Assembly (NCBI GenBank): GCA_019638615.1
Contig: JAHBTL010000014.1
Location: forward strand, 79,154 to 143,153
Length of the DNA: 64,000 nt
DNA from: Chitinophagaceae bacterium
GTDB lineage: Bacteria; Bacteroidota; Bacteroidia; Chitinophagales; Chitinophagaceae
Direction of reading: 5' to 3'
Part shown: one piece after another, positions 1-8,961 of the stretch
How the letters are laid out: every line of letters starts with the position of its first letter
Numbering within the stretch: the stretch's first letter is position 1
The notes under the pieces: model-generated
Told to the model about the DNA's origin: nothing
Databases searched by the model: none
Seen by the model: only the letters and a program-made list of their open reading frames with translations
Translations under genes and position numbers: made by a program

Positions 1-1
1 T

Positions 2-2305
2 GCAGGAAGTATTTCCGGCTATGTGTATGATGTTTCGGGTAACCCCGTTGTAAAAGCCTCTGTTTCCATTCAGGCACTGAACCTGAACGGGCTTACAGAC
101 CCATCGGGTCGGTTTTACTTTTCTTCCGTAGTACCCGGAGAATATGTATTGAACATATCAGCCATCGGCTATGAAAACCACGCTAAAAATATTACGGTAC
201 ATGCTGGTCAGGAATGTAAAGTTACCTGCGTATGCGAGGAAAACAGCGTTACGCTGGAACAGGTTACCATAACAGCCGAAAAACGGGAAGAACAGTTGCA
301 GGATGTGCCACTTGCCGTATCCGCTATCAGTTCAAAAAAGATACAGGATTATCGTATCTGGTCGGTAAAAGACCTGACTTCCATTGCTCCCAATCTCTAT
401 GTGGTAAATGGAGGCAGCGACCAGCCCCTGTATTCCATCCGTGGTATTTTTCCCTCTTCATTAGACCCCTCCGTAGCAGTTTATATAGACGGCGTGCTTC
501 AGTATGATGCAGGAACTACCATGAGCCAGTTTTACGATGCCGAACGGATAGAGGTATTGAGAGGCCCGCAGGGTACGCTGTACGGTCGTAATGCAATGGC
601 AGGTGTAATCAATGTCATAACCAAAAAGCCGGGCAACCGTACCACGGGCTTTGCTGAAGCCTCTTTCGGGAACTATAACTCACAACGATATACCGCAGGA
701 ATAAAGACACCTATTGTGAAAGATAAGCTGTTTGCAGGCGTGTCGGGTTTTTATAATAAATCTAATGGATATTTTACCAATACGTTTGACAACAGCAGGT
801 TTGACAAAAACCACAGCTATGGCGGTAACCTGTACCTGCGTTACCTGCCGTCAGACAAATGGAGTTTTACCCTGAACGGTAAGGCACAGCAATCTTCCAA
901 TGATGGAGCGTTCCCTTATGCTTTGGATGACCAGCTTGCTTTGGCAACCCCGTATGAAACATCGCAGAATGCCACAGGAGAGGAACGCCGGAATTTTTAC
1001 AATGCTTCGCTGAATATACAGCACTACGGGAAGTATGTTGATATTACCAGCGTTTCAGCCTATCAATATGTGAACAGGTTTATCCATAACGGCTATTGGG
1101 ATGGCGACTGGACAGCGTATGATGTGTTAGGCGTGAAATACTTCGGAACACCCAAAGACAATTATGCCGCTACCTTTACGCAGGAACTCCGTTTGAGCAG
1201 TCCGGCTGACAGTAAATCCCCGTTGAAGTGGACAGCAGGCGCATTCTACATGAACCATCCCGATAAGGAAAATGCAGTAACCATTATGGGTGCGGATGCG
1301 GCGGTCATCCTGCAAGACCCTTATGCCCCTTACGAACTGCATACACCGGCAAAATTGGATAATTCAGGGCTTGCCCTTTTCGGACAGGCGACTTATTCCA
1401 TTACGCCTAAACTGAACATCACCGCAGGATTGCGGTATGATTGGGAAACCAAAGTATTCCATACCGAAACCAATATGATAAAAGAGGGCTTCCCTGTTAC
1501 GCCTGTTGTGCCGCAAACACGTATGGAGGGCAAGTACAGAGCCTTTTCACCCAAGTTGAATATTGCCTATAAGCTAACTTCCGAAGCACTTTTATATGCC
1601 ACTTATTCCAAAGGATTTCGGGCAGGGGGATTGAATAACCGAACCTTAGACCCAAACTATTATGCCTATGACCCGGAATACAGCAACAATTATGAAATAG
1701 GAGCTAAAACCACCTGGTTTGATAACCGCATGAGTGCCAACCTGACCGCATTTTACATTGACTGGCGGGATATGCAGGCTGCGGCATTTGAACAGTCCAC
1801 GGCTTCCATCGTGGTACAGAATGCCGGAAACGCTACCAGTAAAGGTGTAGAACTGGAACTGGCTGCCCGCCCGTTCAAAGGGATGCAGGTAGATTATAAC
1901 TTAGGCTATACGCATGGCAGGTACAGCCGTTTGACGCAGCCTGACCAAACCACAGGTACGGAAAAAGACCTGAAAGGCAACCAGCTTATTATGCAGCCTG
2001 TGGTAACTTCCATGCTTGCCGCACAGTATTCACATCCGTTGTTCAAAGGCTTTGAGGGAATGGTACGGGGCGAATGGAACTATTTAGGGAAACAGTATTT
2101 TGACCTTGAAAACTCGATTAAGCAAGACCCGTATTCGCTTTTCAATGTCAGGGCAGGCGTTACCAGCCGGAATGTGGATGTGATATTTTGGGCAAGGAAC
2201 ATCTTTAACGAAAAGTATCTTTCCTATGCCTATTCTTCCGGTTCAAAAATGGCGATGATAGGTATTCCCGCAACGTATGGCATCACGTTAACAGGCAAGT
2301 TCTAA
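2..2305 (+). CDS. TonB-dependent receptor, 5' end cut by window edge
   Basis: Outer-membrane TonB-dependent receptor, probably for a metal chelate. The reading frame is open to the first base of the window and a CarboxypepD_reg-like motif (GSISGYVYDVSGNPVV) begins before the first usable start, a GTG at 23, so the true start and signal peptide lie upstream. The carboxypeptidase-like domain is followed by a plug with VTITAEKREEQLQDVP, IRGIF and RIEVLRGPQGTLYGRNA, and then a beta-barrel ending in the expected aromatic residue (LTGKF). It is a paralog of the receptor at 41017-43359. It is followed after 23 bp by an ABC ATPase and then an ABC permease, forming a three-gene operon. The substrate cannot be read from sequence; the FyuA-like plug and the surrounding regulators suggest a siderophore. 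The family call is secure. Confidence 0.93.
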   Translation, partial: AGSISGYVYDVSGNPVVKASVSIQALNLNGLTDPSGRFYFSSVVPGEYVLNISAIGYENHAKNITVHAGQECKVTCVCEENSVTLEQVTITAEKREEQLQDVPLAVSAISSKKIQDYRIWSVKDLTSIAPNLYVVNGGSDQPLYSIRGIFPSSLDPSVAVYIDGVLQYDAGTTMSQFYDAERIEVLRGPQGTLYGRNAMAGVINVITKKPGNRTTGFAEASFGNYNSQRYTAGIKTPIVKDKLFAGVSGFYNKSNGYFTNTFDNSRFDKNHSYGGNLYLRYLPSDKWSFTLNGKAQQSSNDGAFPYALDDQLALATPYETSQNATGEERRNFYNASLNIQHYGKYVDITSVSAYQYVNRFIHNGYWDGDWTAYDVLGVKYFGTPKDNYAATFTQELRLSSPADSKSPLKWTAGAFYMNHPDKENAVTIMGADAAVILQDPYAPYELHTPAKLDNSGLALFGQATYSITPKLNITAGLRYDWETKVFHTETNMIKEGFPVTPVVPQTRMEGKYRAFSPKLNIAYKLTSEALLYATYSKGFRAGGLNNRTLDPNYYAYDPEYSNNYEIGAKTTWFDNRMSANLTAFYIDWRDMQAAAFEQSTASIVVQNAGNATSKGVELELAARPFKGMQVDYNLGYTHGRYSRLTQPDQTTGTEKDLKGNQLIMQPVVTSMLAAQYSHPLFKGFEGMVRGEWNYLGKQYFDLENSIKQDPYSLFNVRAGVTSRNVDVIFWARNIFNEKYLSYAYSSGSKMAMIGIPATYGITLTGKF

Positions 2306-2328
2306 CCCTTTTTCCAATTGATATTAAT

Positions 2329-3219
2329 ATGGCACTTAAAATAGATAATCTATCCAAAAAATACAGCAATGGCGTACAGGCTTTGAGCCATGTAACGCTT
2401 ACCATCAGTAAAGGCATGTTCGGGTTGCTCGGTCAGAACGGAGCAGGTAAATCCACGTTGATGCGTACCATTGCCACGTTGCAGGAAGCAGACAGTGGCA
2501 CAGTAACATTTGGTAATATAAATGTGCTGAAAGAACCTACACGATTAAGAGAGGTGTTGGGCTATCTTCCGCAGGAATTTGGCGTATATCCAAGCCTGAC
2601 CTCACAAGAATTGCTTTCCCAAATCGCCGATTTGAAAGGCATCACCCATAAAGCGGAAAGAAAAGAAACAGTGGATTACCTGCTGCAAAAGGTAAACCTC
2701 TACGAAGTACGCAAAAAGAAAATCGGTACATATTCCGGTGGGATGAAGCAACGGTTTGGTATTGCACAGGCATTGCTCGGCAATCCCGAACTGATTATAG
2801 TAGATGAACCCACCGCCGGGCTTGACCCTTTGGAACGCAATCGCTTTTACAACCTGTTAAGTGAAATCGGGGAAAATACGGTGGTTATCCTTTCCACGCA
2901 TATTGTGGAGGATGTAAGCACATTGTGCAACGACATGGCTATCATCGGCGAGGGAAAAGTATTGCTGACCGGAAAGCCCTCTGAAATTGAACAATCGCTT
3001 GGTGGCAAACTATGGGAAGCACAGATTGACCGGAATGAGCTATCGCATTACCGGGAGCAGTTTGATATTATTTCCACAAGGTTCCACCTCGGAAAGATGT
3101 TGGTTACGGTGGTCAGCAATGAAATCCCCAACGGGAAATTCATCGAAAAATCCCCAACGTTGGAGGATGCGTATTTCAACCAGCTTTTTCAATCGCAACC
3201 CGCCCTAATCCATTCGTAA
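2329..3219 (+). CDS. ABC transporter ATP-binding protein
   Basis: Cytoplasmic ABC ATPase of 296 residues that should power the permease encoded 6 bp downstream. Walker A is GQNGAGKST at residues 35-43, the signature is YSGGMKQRFGIAQALLG near 139-155, and Walker B is LIIVDEPTAGLDP, followed by an H-loop in VVILSTHIVEDV. The last 80 residues are a C-terminal extension typical of ATPases paired with large ABC-2 type permeases. It is close in sequence to the ATPase at 43388-44293, including almost the whole stretch from Walker B to the H-loop. Direction of transport is not determined by the sequence. Confidence 0.95.
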   Translation: MALKIDNLSKKYSNGVQALSHVTLTISKGMFGLLGQNGAGKSTLMRTIATLQEADSGTVTFGNINVLKEPTRLREVLGYLPQEFGVYPSLTSQELLSQIADLKGITHKAERKETVDYLLQKVNLYEVRKKKIGTYSGGMKQRFGIAQALLGNPELIIVDEPTAGLDPLERNRFYNLLSEIGENTVVILSTHIVEDVSTLCNDMAIIGEGKVLLTGKPSEIEQSLGGKLWEAQIDRNELSHYREQFDIISTRFHLGKMLVTVVSNEIPNGKFIEKSPTLEDAYFNQLFQSQPALIHS

Positions 3220-3225
3220 ACCCTT

Positions 3226-6200
3226 ATGAGCAACCATATTTTTTCCAATGAACTCATTTACCGGGTAAAACGTCCGCTAACCTGGGTATTTGCCCTGATG
3301 CTGCTTGCACAGGGGGCTACGTATTCCCGCTCCACCTATGACCTTATTGTCAATGATGGTGTATGGGTCAACGCCGCAGGCATTACCCATATCAATATTG
3401 CAGGCGTTGGTTTCCTGTTGTTCGTTATCGTGGCTATCATTACCGGAACGGTCATTTTCAAAGACATTGAGTACCGTATGGCGGGCATTATTTACACAAA
3501 GCCCGTCAATGAAAAACAATATTTCCTTAAAAAGTTTTTAGCGGCATATACCATTAATACATTGCTTAGTGTGGCATACGTTATCGGTATTGTGCTGACA
3601 CCGTGGTTGGGGGCTTCTGCGAACCAAATAACCGGCCCGGTGCTTTGGGGGCAGACCTTGCAGGCGTTTTTGCTTTTTATGCTACCTAACCTTTTCCTGC
3701 TCACGGGTATCAGCATTTCGCTGGTAGTGCTGTTCAGGAATATGGCAGCAAGCTATGTGGGACTTTTTGTAGTAATGATATTGTTCCTGATTGCCGAAAG
3801 CACAAGGGAGAGCAGTGTACACCTGGATATTATCCTCTTACTTGACCCTTTTGCCTACGGCATTACCCGTGAAGTGGTGGATGCCATGAGCGTGCCGGAC
3901 AAGAATGCCGCTTATTTTCCCCTTACCGATACCCTCATCATAAACAGGGTAATATGGCTTACCATTGCTTTGGCGCTTTTTGCATTTTCTTACCGGCGTT
4001 TCAGCTTTAAGCGGTTTATTATGACTTCCGCCAAAAAGGAAAAGAATAAGCCGTTGGACGAGCCTGAAACATTACCACTTACTGCATTACATAAGCCACA
4101 GGCAACATTGAGTTTTTCGCAGGGTACTATGCTGGCAAAAGTATTCCGGCTGTCATGGATAGAATTTAAAGGGCTTGTCCGTCCTGTCAATTTCAGGATT
4201 ATACTTGGGGTTATCATGGCATTGTTCCTTTGCTACCACGTACTCTGGTCGGAAAAATATTATATCGAAACACCGCAGCTACCGCTTACCTACCTGATGA
4301 CGGTAGCAAGGCAACCGCTCGGTCTGTACCTGATTATTTTCTTTACTGTCTGGTCTATTGAACTATTGTTCAAAGACAGAACGGTAGGTCTATGGCAGGT
4401 TAAGGATGCCTTGCCTGTTCCGGTATGGGTAACATTGCTTTCCCGTTTCTTCGCAATGGCCTGGGTGGCGTTTGTTTGTTCCGTATGCCTTTTAGTGATA
4501 GGCGTATTGGTACAGTTGGGCAGAGGGTTTACCGGCATTGATTGGTCATTGTACCTGCAAGACCTGTTTGGCATACGGTTGGGCTGGTTCAATTATATGA
4601 TGATTGTGGCATTGGCATTCTTTGTCGGGGCTGTTACCAACAATCGTTTTGCCGCACATGGGATAGCGGTCGGTATTATGCTGTTTGAAGTAGTTGCTAA
4701 CATCACGGCTACGGTAGAACAACTCCGCTTACTATATATTTATGTTCCGGGTTTGGAGGATTATTCGGAGATGAACGGCTATGGTATTTTTGCCGTATCT
4801 GCTCCGTGGTATGCCCTGATGTGGGGAGTACTTGCTATCAGTTTCCTGTTGCTGTCCGTTTGGCTATGGAACAGGGGAACGGAAAAACCACTGCTTGCCC
4901 GCCTTACTTCATCGGGAAAAAGGCTGTCATTACCCTTTAAGCTGGTTTTAGGCATAAGCCTTGTGAGTTTCTTCGTTTTGCAATCTTTTATCAAGACCAA
5001 TGTAAATACCGTCAATGAGTTCCGAACCAAAGTTGAGGATTATGCTTTCAAAGCGGATTACGAGAAAAAATACAAATGGCTGGAGCATCGTCCGCAACCG
5101 AAATACACAGCGATTGACCTTTCCGTAGATTTATACCCGGAGCAACGGAAAGCAGATTATACAGCATCCATAGAACTTTCCAATTTTACCGAAACGGCTA
5201 TTGATACACTGTACCTGAATGTAAAGGATTTTGCAATCATCAAATCCATTACGGCAGGAGGTAAAGCCCTGTCCCTGCTTGAAGTGGATAAAACACACCG
5301 CCTGTTCAAATGTGCGTTTGCCGAACCGTTGCAGGCAGGGCAAAACACAAAATTGGATATAGCTGCTACGATAGAATACAAGGGCTTTACCCAAAAAGAC
5401 CCGCAACCCGATCTGGTATTTAACGGCAGCTTTCTGGGCAGGGATATTGTTCCGGTCTTTGGCTATGATGCAGATAAGGAATTAACGGAAAACCGGGAAA
5501 GGGATAAATTAGGTTTGGAAAAACTCAACTCCCGCATGGAGCAGGTTACCGATGCCAAAGCATTGACTGAAATAGCGGGAATGCCCGATGCTGCATGGAT
5601 AAACGGTCGTATAACGGTAAGCACATCGGTTGGACAGCTTCCCATCGCCACGGGCTTATTGCAACGCAGGTGGGAGGAAAACGGCAGGAACTTCGCCACC
5701 TACACCATTCCTGACAATACGCCTTTTGACTGGCGTGTAGGTTCTGCAAATTATGCTGTCCATCCTTTTGATATGACGGACAGCATCAAAGGTCAGGTTT
5801 ATTACCATCCCGCTCATTCATGGAATATCGGTGCGATTGCGGATGCAACGGGCAATACGTTAGAATATTTGAAGCCTATATTAGGACAATATCCATATCC
5901 AACCCTGCAAATTGCTGAAATTCCGTACTACAATAATGAGTTTTACGCATCGCACAGCCTGATTGCCATTCCAGAAAAACACGGCTGGACGGCTGATTTG
6001 AAACGGAAAAATGATGAAGCATATATTGCCTATATCATGGTACGTGAAATTGCCCGGCAAATGATTGGACAAAAAGTGAAGATAGCCAATGTGCAGGGAG
6101 CAGGGATATTCCAATATGCTTTGCCGGATTATTACGCCATTCAATATGTTCGCCAAAAATATGGGGAGCAGCCTTATACCGAGTTGCTGCAACGTAAGAT

Positions 6201-6489
6201 AAGCGACTATAAAAAAGAACGGGGTGCAGAAGCTAACCAGGAACCGGCATTGGTCTATACAGATGGAGCAGAATATGTGGAAAGGGATAAAGGCGGTGTG
6301 GTTTTCTGTCGTCTGAAAGAGCGGGCAGGAAAACTGGACGATATGCTAAAGAGCTTCTTTGAGCAGGCTTCCGAAAGCGGAAATACCGTTACCGGAAAAG
6401 AATTGGTAGATTATTTGAAAAATCATTTGCCTGCGGAAGTTCAGGAACAAATAAAAACAGATTTTGAAGAAGTGAACCCGTTGGATTAA
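3226..6489 (+). CDS. ABC permease fused to an M1-aminopeptidase-like domain lacking zinc ligands
   Basis: Inner-membrane protein of 1087 residues. The first 590 residues contain two blocks of hydrophobic helices (about 20-265 and 325-595) of the ABC-2 permease type. The remainder resembles the periplasmic M1 peptidase-like domain found fused to such permeases in Bacteroidota. Where an active M1 enzyme has HEXXH, residues 940-944 read REIAR, and the expected downstream glutamate region reads GAGIFQYAL. All three zinc ligands are therefore missing and the domain should not be an active zinc peptidase. It probably has a binding or structural role. The gene starts 6 bp after the ATPase stop. Its last 100 codons and terminator are repeated at 7547-7857. 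Confidence 0.9.
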   Translation: MSNHIFSNELIYRVKRPLTWVFALMLLAQGATYSRSTYDLIVNDGVWVNAAGITHINIAGVGFLLFVIVAIITGTVIFKDIEYRMAGIIYTKPVNEKQYFLKKFLAAYTINTLLSVAYVIGIVLTPWLGASANQITGPVLWGQTLQAFLLFMLPNLFLLTGISISLVVLFRNMAASYVGLFVVMILFLIAESTRESSVHLDIILLLDPFAYGITREVVDAMSVPDKNAAYFPLTDTLIINRVIWLTIALALFAFSYRRFSFKRFIMTSAKKEKNKPLDEPETLPLTALHKPQATLSFSQGTMLAKVFRLSWIEFKGLVRPVNFRIILGVIMALFLCYHVLWSEKYYIETPQLPLTYLMTVARQPLGLYLIIFFTVWSIELLFKDRTVGLWQVKDALPVPVWVTLLSRFFAMAWVAFVCSVCLLVIGVLVQLGRGFTGIDWSLYLQDLFGIRLGWFNYMMIVALAFFVGAVTNNRFAAHGIAVGIMLFEVVANITATVEQLRLLYIYVPGLEDYSEMNGYGIFAVSAPWYALMWGVLAISFLLLSVWLWNRGTEKPLLARLTSSGKRLSLPFKLVLGISLVSFFVLQSFIKTNVNTVNEFRTKVEDYAFKADYEKKYKWLEHRPQPKYTAIDLSVDLYPEQRKADYTASIELSNFTETAIDTLYLNVKDFAIIKSITAGGKALSLLEVDKTHRLFKCAFAEPLQAGQNTKLDIAATIEYKGFTQKDPQPDLVFNGSFLGRDIVPVFGYDADKELTENRERDKLGLEKLNSRMEQVTDAKALTEIAGMPDAAWINGRITVSTSVGQLPIATGLLQRRWEENGRNFATYTIPDNTPFDWRVGSANYAVHPFDMTDSIKGQVYYHPAHSWNIGAIADATGNTLEYLKPILGQYPYPTLQIAEIPYYNNEFYASHSLIAIPEKHGWTADLKRKNDEAYIAYIMVREIARQMIGQKVKIANVQGAGIFQYALPDYYAIQYVRQKYGEQPYTELLQRKISDYKKERGAEANQEPALVYTDGAEYVERDKGGVVFCRLKERAGKLDDMLKSFFEQASESGNTVTGKELVDYLKNHLPAEVQEQIKTDFEEVNPLD

Positions 6490-6506
6490 AGCGGGTTTAT
6501 TTTAAT
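6199..6506 (+). repeat. direct repeat copy A (3' end of permease gene)
   Basis: About 308 bp, from just before TAAGCGACTATAAAAAAG to the end of the terminator, recur at 7547-7857 in the same orientation at roughly 90 percent identity. Copy A is the native 3' end of the permease gene. Sequence on both outer sides of the repeats is unrelated, which fixes the boundaries to within a few bases. Confidence 0.88.
6475..6503 (+). terminator. stop-codon-overlapping terminator of the permease operon
   Basis: AACCCG at 6475-6480 pairs with CGGGTT at 6492-6497 across the TAA stop codon and is followed by TATTTTAATTTT. The coding end and the terminator are therefore one unit, and both were copied in the duplication at 7828-7855. 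Confidence 0.6.
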
Positions 6507-6550
6507 TTTCTGTCAGGAAAAGTATAAGCTCTTTTGCATTGGTATATTGT

Positions 6551-7384
6551 TTATTTTTTGTTCCTGGTTTTATTTTCTATCATTTTCAAACTTTCTAAAT
6601 AATTTTTTTCTGCTTCGCTCAATGTTTTTTGCTGATACTTTTTGTATTCCGTTGTTGCTTTTTCTACGGCTTTTTCGTTTAAATAATTTTTTGCGATAGT
6701 TACGTCTTTTAAATACGGACGGTTTCCCGGAAATGTCATCAAGCCCATAAATTCCTTTTCGGCATCGGCACGGTTGAAAATAACTTCGGCAGCCGTTTGT
6801 CCGTGAACGGCATAGTGGATTTTGTTCTGCACTTTTTTGAAAAATGCAACCGAAACATCTGCCTTTGGGTTGTAATCAATACTGGTGGCATAAATATCCA
6901 ACACCTGGCGGTAAAATACTTTTTCGGAAGCGCGGATGTCACGTATGCGTTGCAAGAGTTCCTTCCAATAGCCACCGCCACCCAGATTTTTCAGGCGTTC
7001 ATCGTCCATTGTAAAACCTTTTCGGATATATTCGTTCAGGCGTTTGGTTGCCCAAATTCTGAATTGCGTAGCTACTTTTGAATTTACACGATAACCAAGA
7101 GAAATAATCATATCAAGGTTATAGTGCTTCGTGTCGTATTTTTTGCCGTCTGTAGCAGTTCGTAAGAATTTCTTACTAACTGAATTTTCCTGCAATTCTC
7201 CCTCTGAAAATATATTTTTAATGTGTTGTGTTATACCCGGACGCTCTACTCCGAAAAGCACGGCTATCTGGTCTTGCGTAAGCCAAACCGTTTCTTCTTC
7301 CAAACGAACATCTACCGAAATGTTCTGGTCTTCGGTTTTGAACAGGATAAATTCCGAATTGCTTTGAGGTGTTTTATCTTCCAT
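6551..7384 (-). CDS. RhuM family protein
   Basis: Protein of 277 residues of the virulence RhuM family, with the family N-terminus (VWLTQDQIAVLFGVERPGI, THNLKNIF-like TQHIKNIF) and the YDTKHYNLDMIISLGYRVNS motif. The N-terminal 100 residues look like a DNA-binding helix-turn-helix segment. The rest contains the conserved KVFYRQVLDIYATSIDYNP and AVHGQTAAEVIFNRAD stretches. The molecular function is not established. It is a single-gene unit, AT-rich compared with the TBDR genes, on the opposite strand to both flanking copies of the permease 3' end. A probable -7 box AACTTTGC lies on the minus strand near 7510-7517. It may be a selfish or defence-type gene; that is inference. Confidence 0.88.
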   Translation of the reverse strand: MEDKTPQSNSEFILFKTEDQNISVDVRLEEETVWLTQDQIAVLFGVERPGITQHIKNIFSEGELQENSVSKKFLRTATDGKKYDTKHYNLDMIISLGYRVNSKVATQFRIWATKRLNEYIRKGFTMDDERLKNLGGGGYWKELLQRIRDIRASEKVFYRQVLDIYATSIDYNPKADVSVAFFKKVQNKIHYAVHGQTAAEVIFNRADAEKEFMGLMTFPGNRPYLKDVTIAKNYLNEKAVEKATTEYKKYQQKTLSEAEKNYLESLKMIENKTRNKK

Positions 7385-7546
7385 ATTTTTTGTTCTGTTT
7401 ATTATACCGATTTACGTTATGCGCTAAAAGATATTTCTTTTGAACTTCTGCTTCCTTTTCGTTCGGTTTATTAATATTATAGCTTCTATATTGCATATGC
7501 CCTTCCATACCTCCGCAAAGTTGCAAAAAAAATATGCAGATTAAAC

Positions 7547-7842
7547 GAAAAATAAGCGACTATAAAAAAGAACGGGATGCAGAAGCCAACCAGGAACCGG
7601 CATTGGTCTATACGGATGGGGCTGAATACGTGGAAAGGGATAAAGGCGGTGTGGTTTTCTGTCGTCTGAAAGAGCGGACAGGAAAACTGGACGATATGCT
7701 AAAGACTTACTTTGAGCAGGCTTCTGAAAGCGGGAATGCCGTTACCGGAAAAGCATTGGTGGATTATCTGAAAAACCATTTGCCTGTTGAAATTCAGGAA
7801 CAGATAAAAACAGATTTTGAAGAAGTGAACCCGCTTGATTAA
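7547..7842 (+). pseudogene. duplicated 3' fragment of the ABC permease/M1-like gene
   Basis: An open frame beginning at ATG 7534 encodes about 102 residues; from residue 6 they match the last 98 residues of the permease protein at 3226-6489 with only a few substitutions. There are no membrane helices and no complete domain, so this is a gene fragment rather than a functional gene. It lies on the far side of the RhuM gene, in the same orientation as the intact permease. The homology starts abruptly in the middle of the domain. Confidence 0.88.
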
Positions 7843-7855
7843 AGCGGGTTTATTT
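7828..7855 (+). terminator. terminator in repeat copy B
   Basis: AACCCGCTT at 7828-7836 pairs perfectly with AAGCGGGTT at 7842-7850 and is followed by TATTT. It overlaps the TAA stop of the fragment, and its stem is longer than in copy A. Confidence 0.6.
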
Positions 7856-7864
7856 CAACTCAAA

Positions 7865-7990
7865 TTATGTAGCGGTTCGTTGCTTATTCCTTCTTTTTGT
7901 TAGGAACTTTTCAACCATTGGAATAACAAGCTTACTTTCTTTAAAGTCAGTTGATGAGAAAATGGATTCAAAAAAATGTTCGTCCTGCAT
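7865..7990 (-). CDS. possible 41-residue small protein
   Basis: A short open frame from ATG 7990 to TAA 7865 encodes 41 residues, starting MQDEHFFESIFSSTDFKESK and ending in a basic tail (TKRRNKQRTAT). It lies in the 206 bp gap between the permease fragment and the DUF1761 gene and runs in the same direction as the following genes. The composition looks like a real protein or the remains of one, but no family is recognised and no clear ribosome binding site was found. Confidence 0.25.
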   Translation of the reverse strand: MQDEHFFESIFSSTDFKESKLVIPMVEKFLTKRRNKQRTAT

Positions 7991-8048
7991 TTTGTTTCAA
8001 TATTGGTAAGATGGTTGGATAGCATTACCACTAACAGTTTCGGCTTCG

Positions 8049-8477
8049 TTATTCATTCAGTTTGAAATTGTATAAATTATCAGCGTTACAAGTGTTATAC
8101 ACCAGTGCCTGTGCCGTTCCTGTTATTGCCCCGAACACTAACGGCTTTTTCATAGTAGGTATGACAGCGGTTGTAAATACTATTGTCATTGCAAAACCAA
8201 ATCCCGCTATAAGTCCGATACGCAGTGCTTCCGCAAAAGAATTTGTATTTGTCAGTTTTAATAAAATCGAAATGGCAACACTTGTTACAAAACAGGAAAT
8301 CAACGGAACAACGTAGTAAATGTTGGTTTCTTTCCAATTGTCGGGCCGCTTAAAGCCCATCGCTTCTTCCCATTTTTTGCCAAAGGCAAACTGCCTGTGC
8401 CATATGCCGCAAAAAGCACAATACACAACAGTTCCAACAGCAACCGCTAACCAATTTATTTCTGATAACATACCCAT
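8049..8477 (-). CDS. DUF1761 family membrane protein
   Basis: Protein of 142 residues with four predicted transmembrane helices (about 8-26, 54-74, 85-106 and 112-130). It has the DUF1761 pattern: an N-terminal NWLAVAVGTVVYCAFCGIWH helix and a W-rich loop (KKWEEAMGFKRPDNWKETN). It should sit in the inner membrane; its function is unknown. Only 8 bp separate its start from the stop of the upstream DUF6157 gene, so the two form one transcript. It belongs to a run of small AT-rich accessory genes on the minus strand unrelated to the transport genes around it. Confidence 0.8.
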   Translation of the reverse strand: MGMLSEINWLAVAVGTVVYCAFCGIWHRQFAFGKKWEEAMGFKRPDNWKETNIYYVVPLISCFVTSVAISILLKLTNTNSFAEALRIGLIAGFGFAMTIVFTTAVIPTMKKPLVFGAITGTAQALVYNTCNADNLYNFKLNE

Positions 8478-8485
8478 ATCTATGA

Positions 8486-8896
8486 TTATTTAGCTGATTT
8501 CATTGCTTTCACTTTTTTGATTTTCGTGTCCGCCAAAAACTTTTGATATTCTTTTGTTTCCATTCCATAAAGTGCAATTTTTCCTTCACTGTTACTATGA
8601 ATGCCAAAACCATAAGTTTTTGTCAAAGGTGAAGCTCGGAAGCAAGGTTGTCCTTTTGAGAAAAATTGTTCTCTGGCTTGCTTGTGTTCTGCCTTAGTCA
8701 AGTCGTTTCTGTCAGCAAATACCTGAAAGAAAATATCGTCTGAAGTGTATTGGTAAGGATTTTTAGCAATCAGTTCGTATTGCAGTTCTGCTACCGTCTT
8801 TTTGTCTTTTGTTGGCGGTTTTATACCGCAGTCCACTTTAGTGTCTTCCGCAACTTCGATAAAAGTGTCAAAATAGTTTGTCGTATATACTTTCAT
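8486..8896 (-). CDS. DUF6157 family protein
   Basis: Soluble protein of 136 residues with the family N-terminus TTNYFDTFIEVAEDTKVDCG, the YQYTSDDIFFQVFADRND block and the GQPCFRASPLTKTYGFGIH block. There is no signal peptide or membrane helix, so it is cytoplasmic. The function is unknown. It is the first gene of a two-gene unit with DUF1761. The gap upstream holds one arm of the inverted repeat that encloses the DUF4240 gene. Confidence 0.75.
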   Translation of the reverse strand: MKVYTTNYFDTFIEVAEDTKVDCGIKPPTKDKKTVAELQYELIAKNPYQYTSDDIFFQVFADRNDLTKAEHKQAREQFFSKGQPCFRASPLTKTYGFGIHSNSEGKIALYGMETKEYQKFLADTKIKKVKAMKSAK

Positions 8897-8943
8897 ATTT
8901 CTGTCGTTTTATGGACGGTCTTTTTTAAGCTGACCGCTAACGG

Positions 8944-8959
8944 TGTTGGCAGTAGTTTT
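8944..8959. repeat. inverted repeat arm at the 3' side of the DUF4240 gene
   Basis: TGTTGGCAGTAGTTTT at 8944-8959 is repeated in inverted orientation at 9670-9685 with 15 of 16 bases matching. The two arms lie just outside the stop and directly at the start codon of the DUF4240 gene. Next to this arm is a small palindrome ACCGCTAACGGT (8933-8944). Confidence 0.6.
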
Positions 8960-8961
8960 TC

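Larger units (their letters stand above)
7547..7857 (+). repeat. direct repeat copy B
   Basis: This is the second copy of the 308 bp sequence at 6199-6506. Substitutions are scattered and mostly at third codon positions, which suggests that the copy came from a diverged homologous gene in another genome rather than from a very recent local duplication. Confidence 0.85.

Noticed and set aside
3226-6489. Active M1 aminopeptidase
   Set aside because: The zinc motif reads REIAR and the third ligand is missing, so the activity cannot be claimed.
6199-7857. Composite transposon explanation for the RhuM segment
   Set aside because: No transposase, no inverted ends and no short target duplication; the repeats are the coding end of a neighbouring gene.
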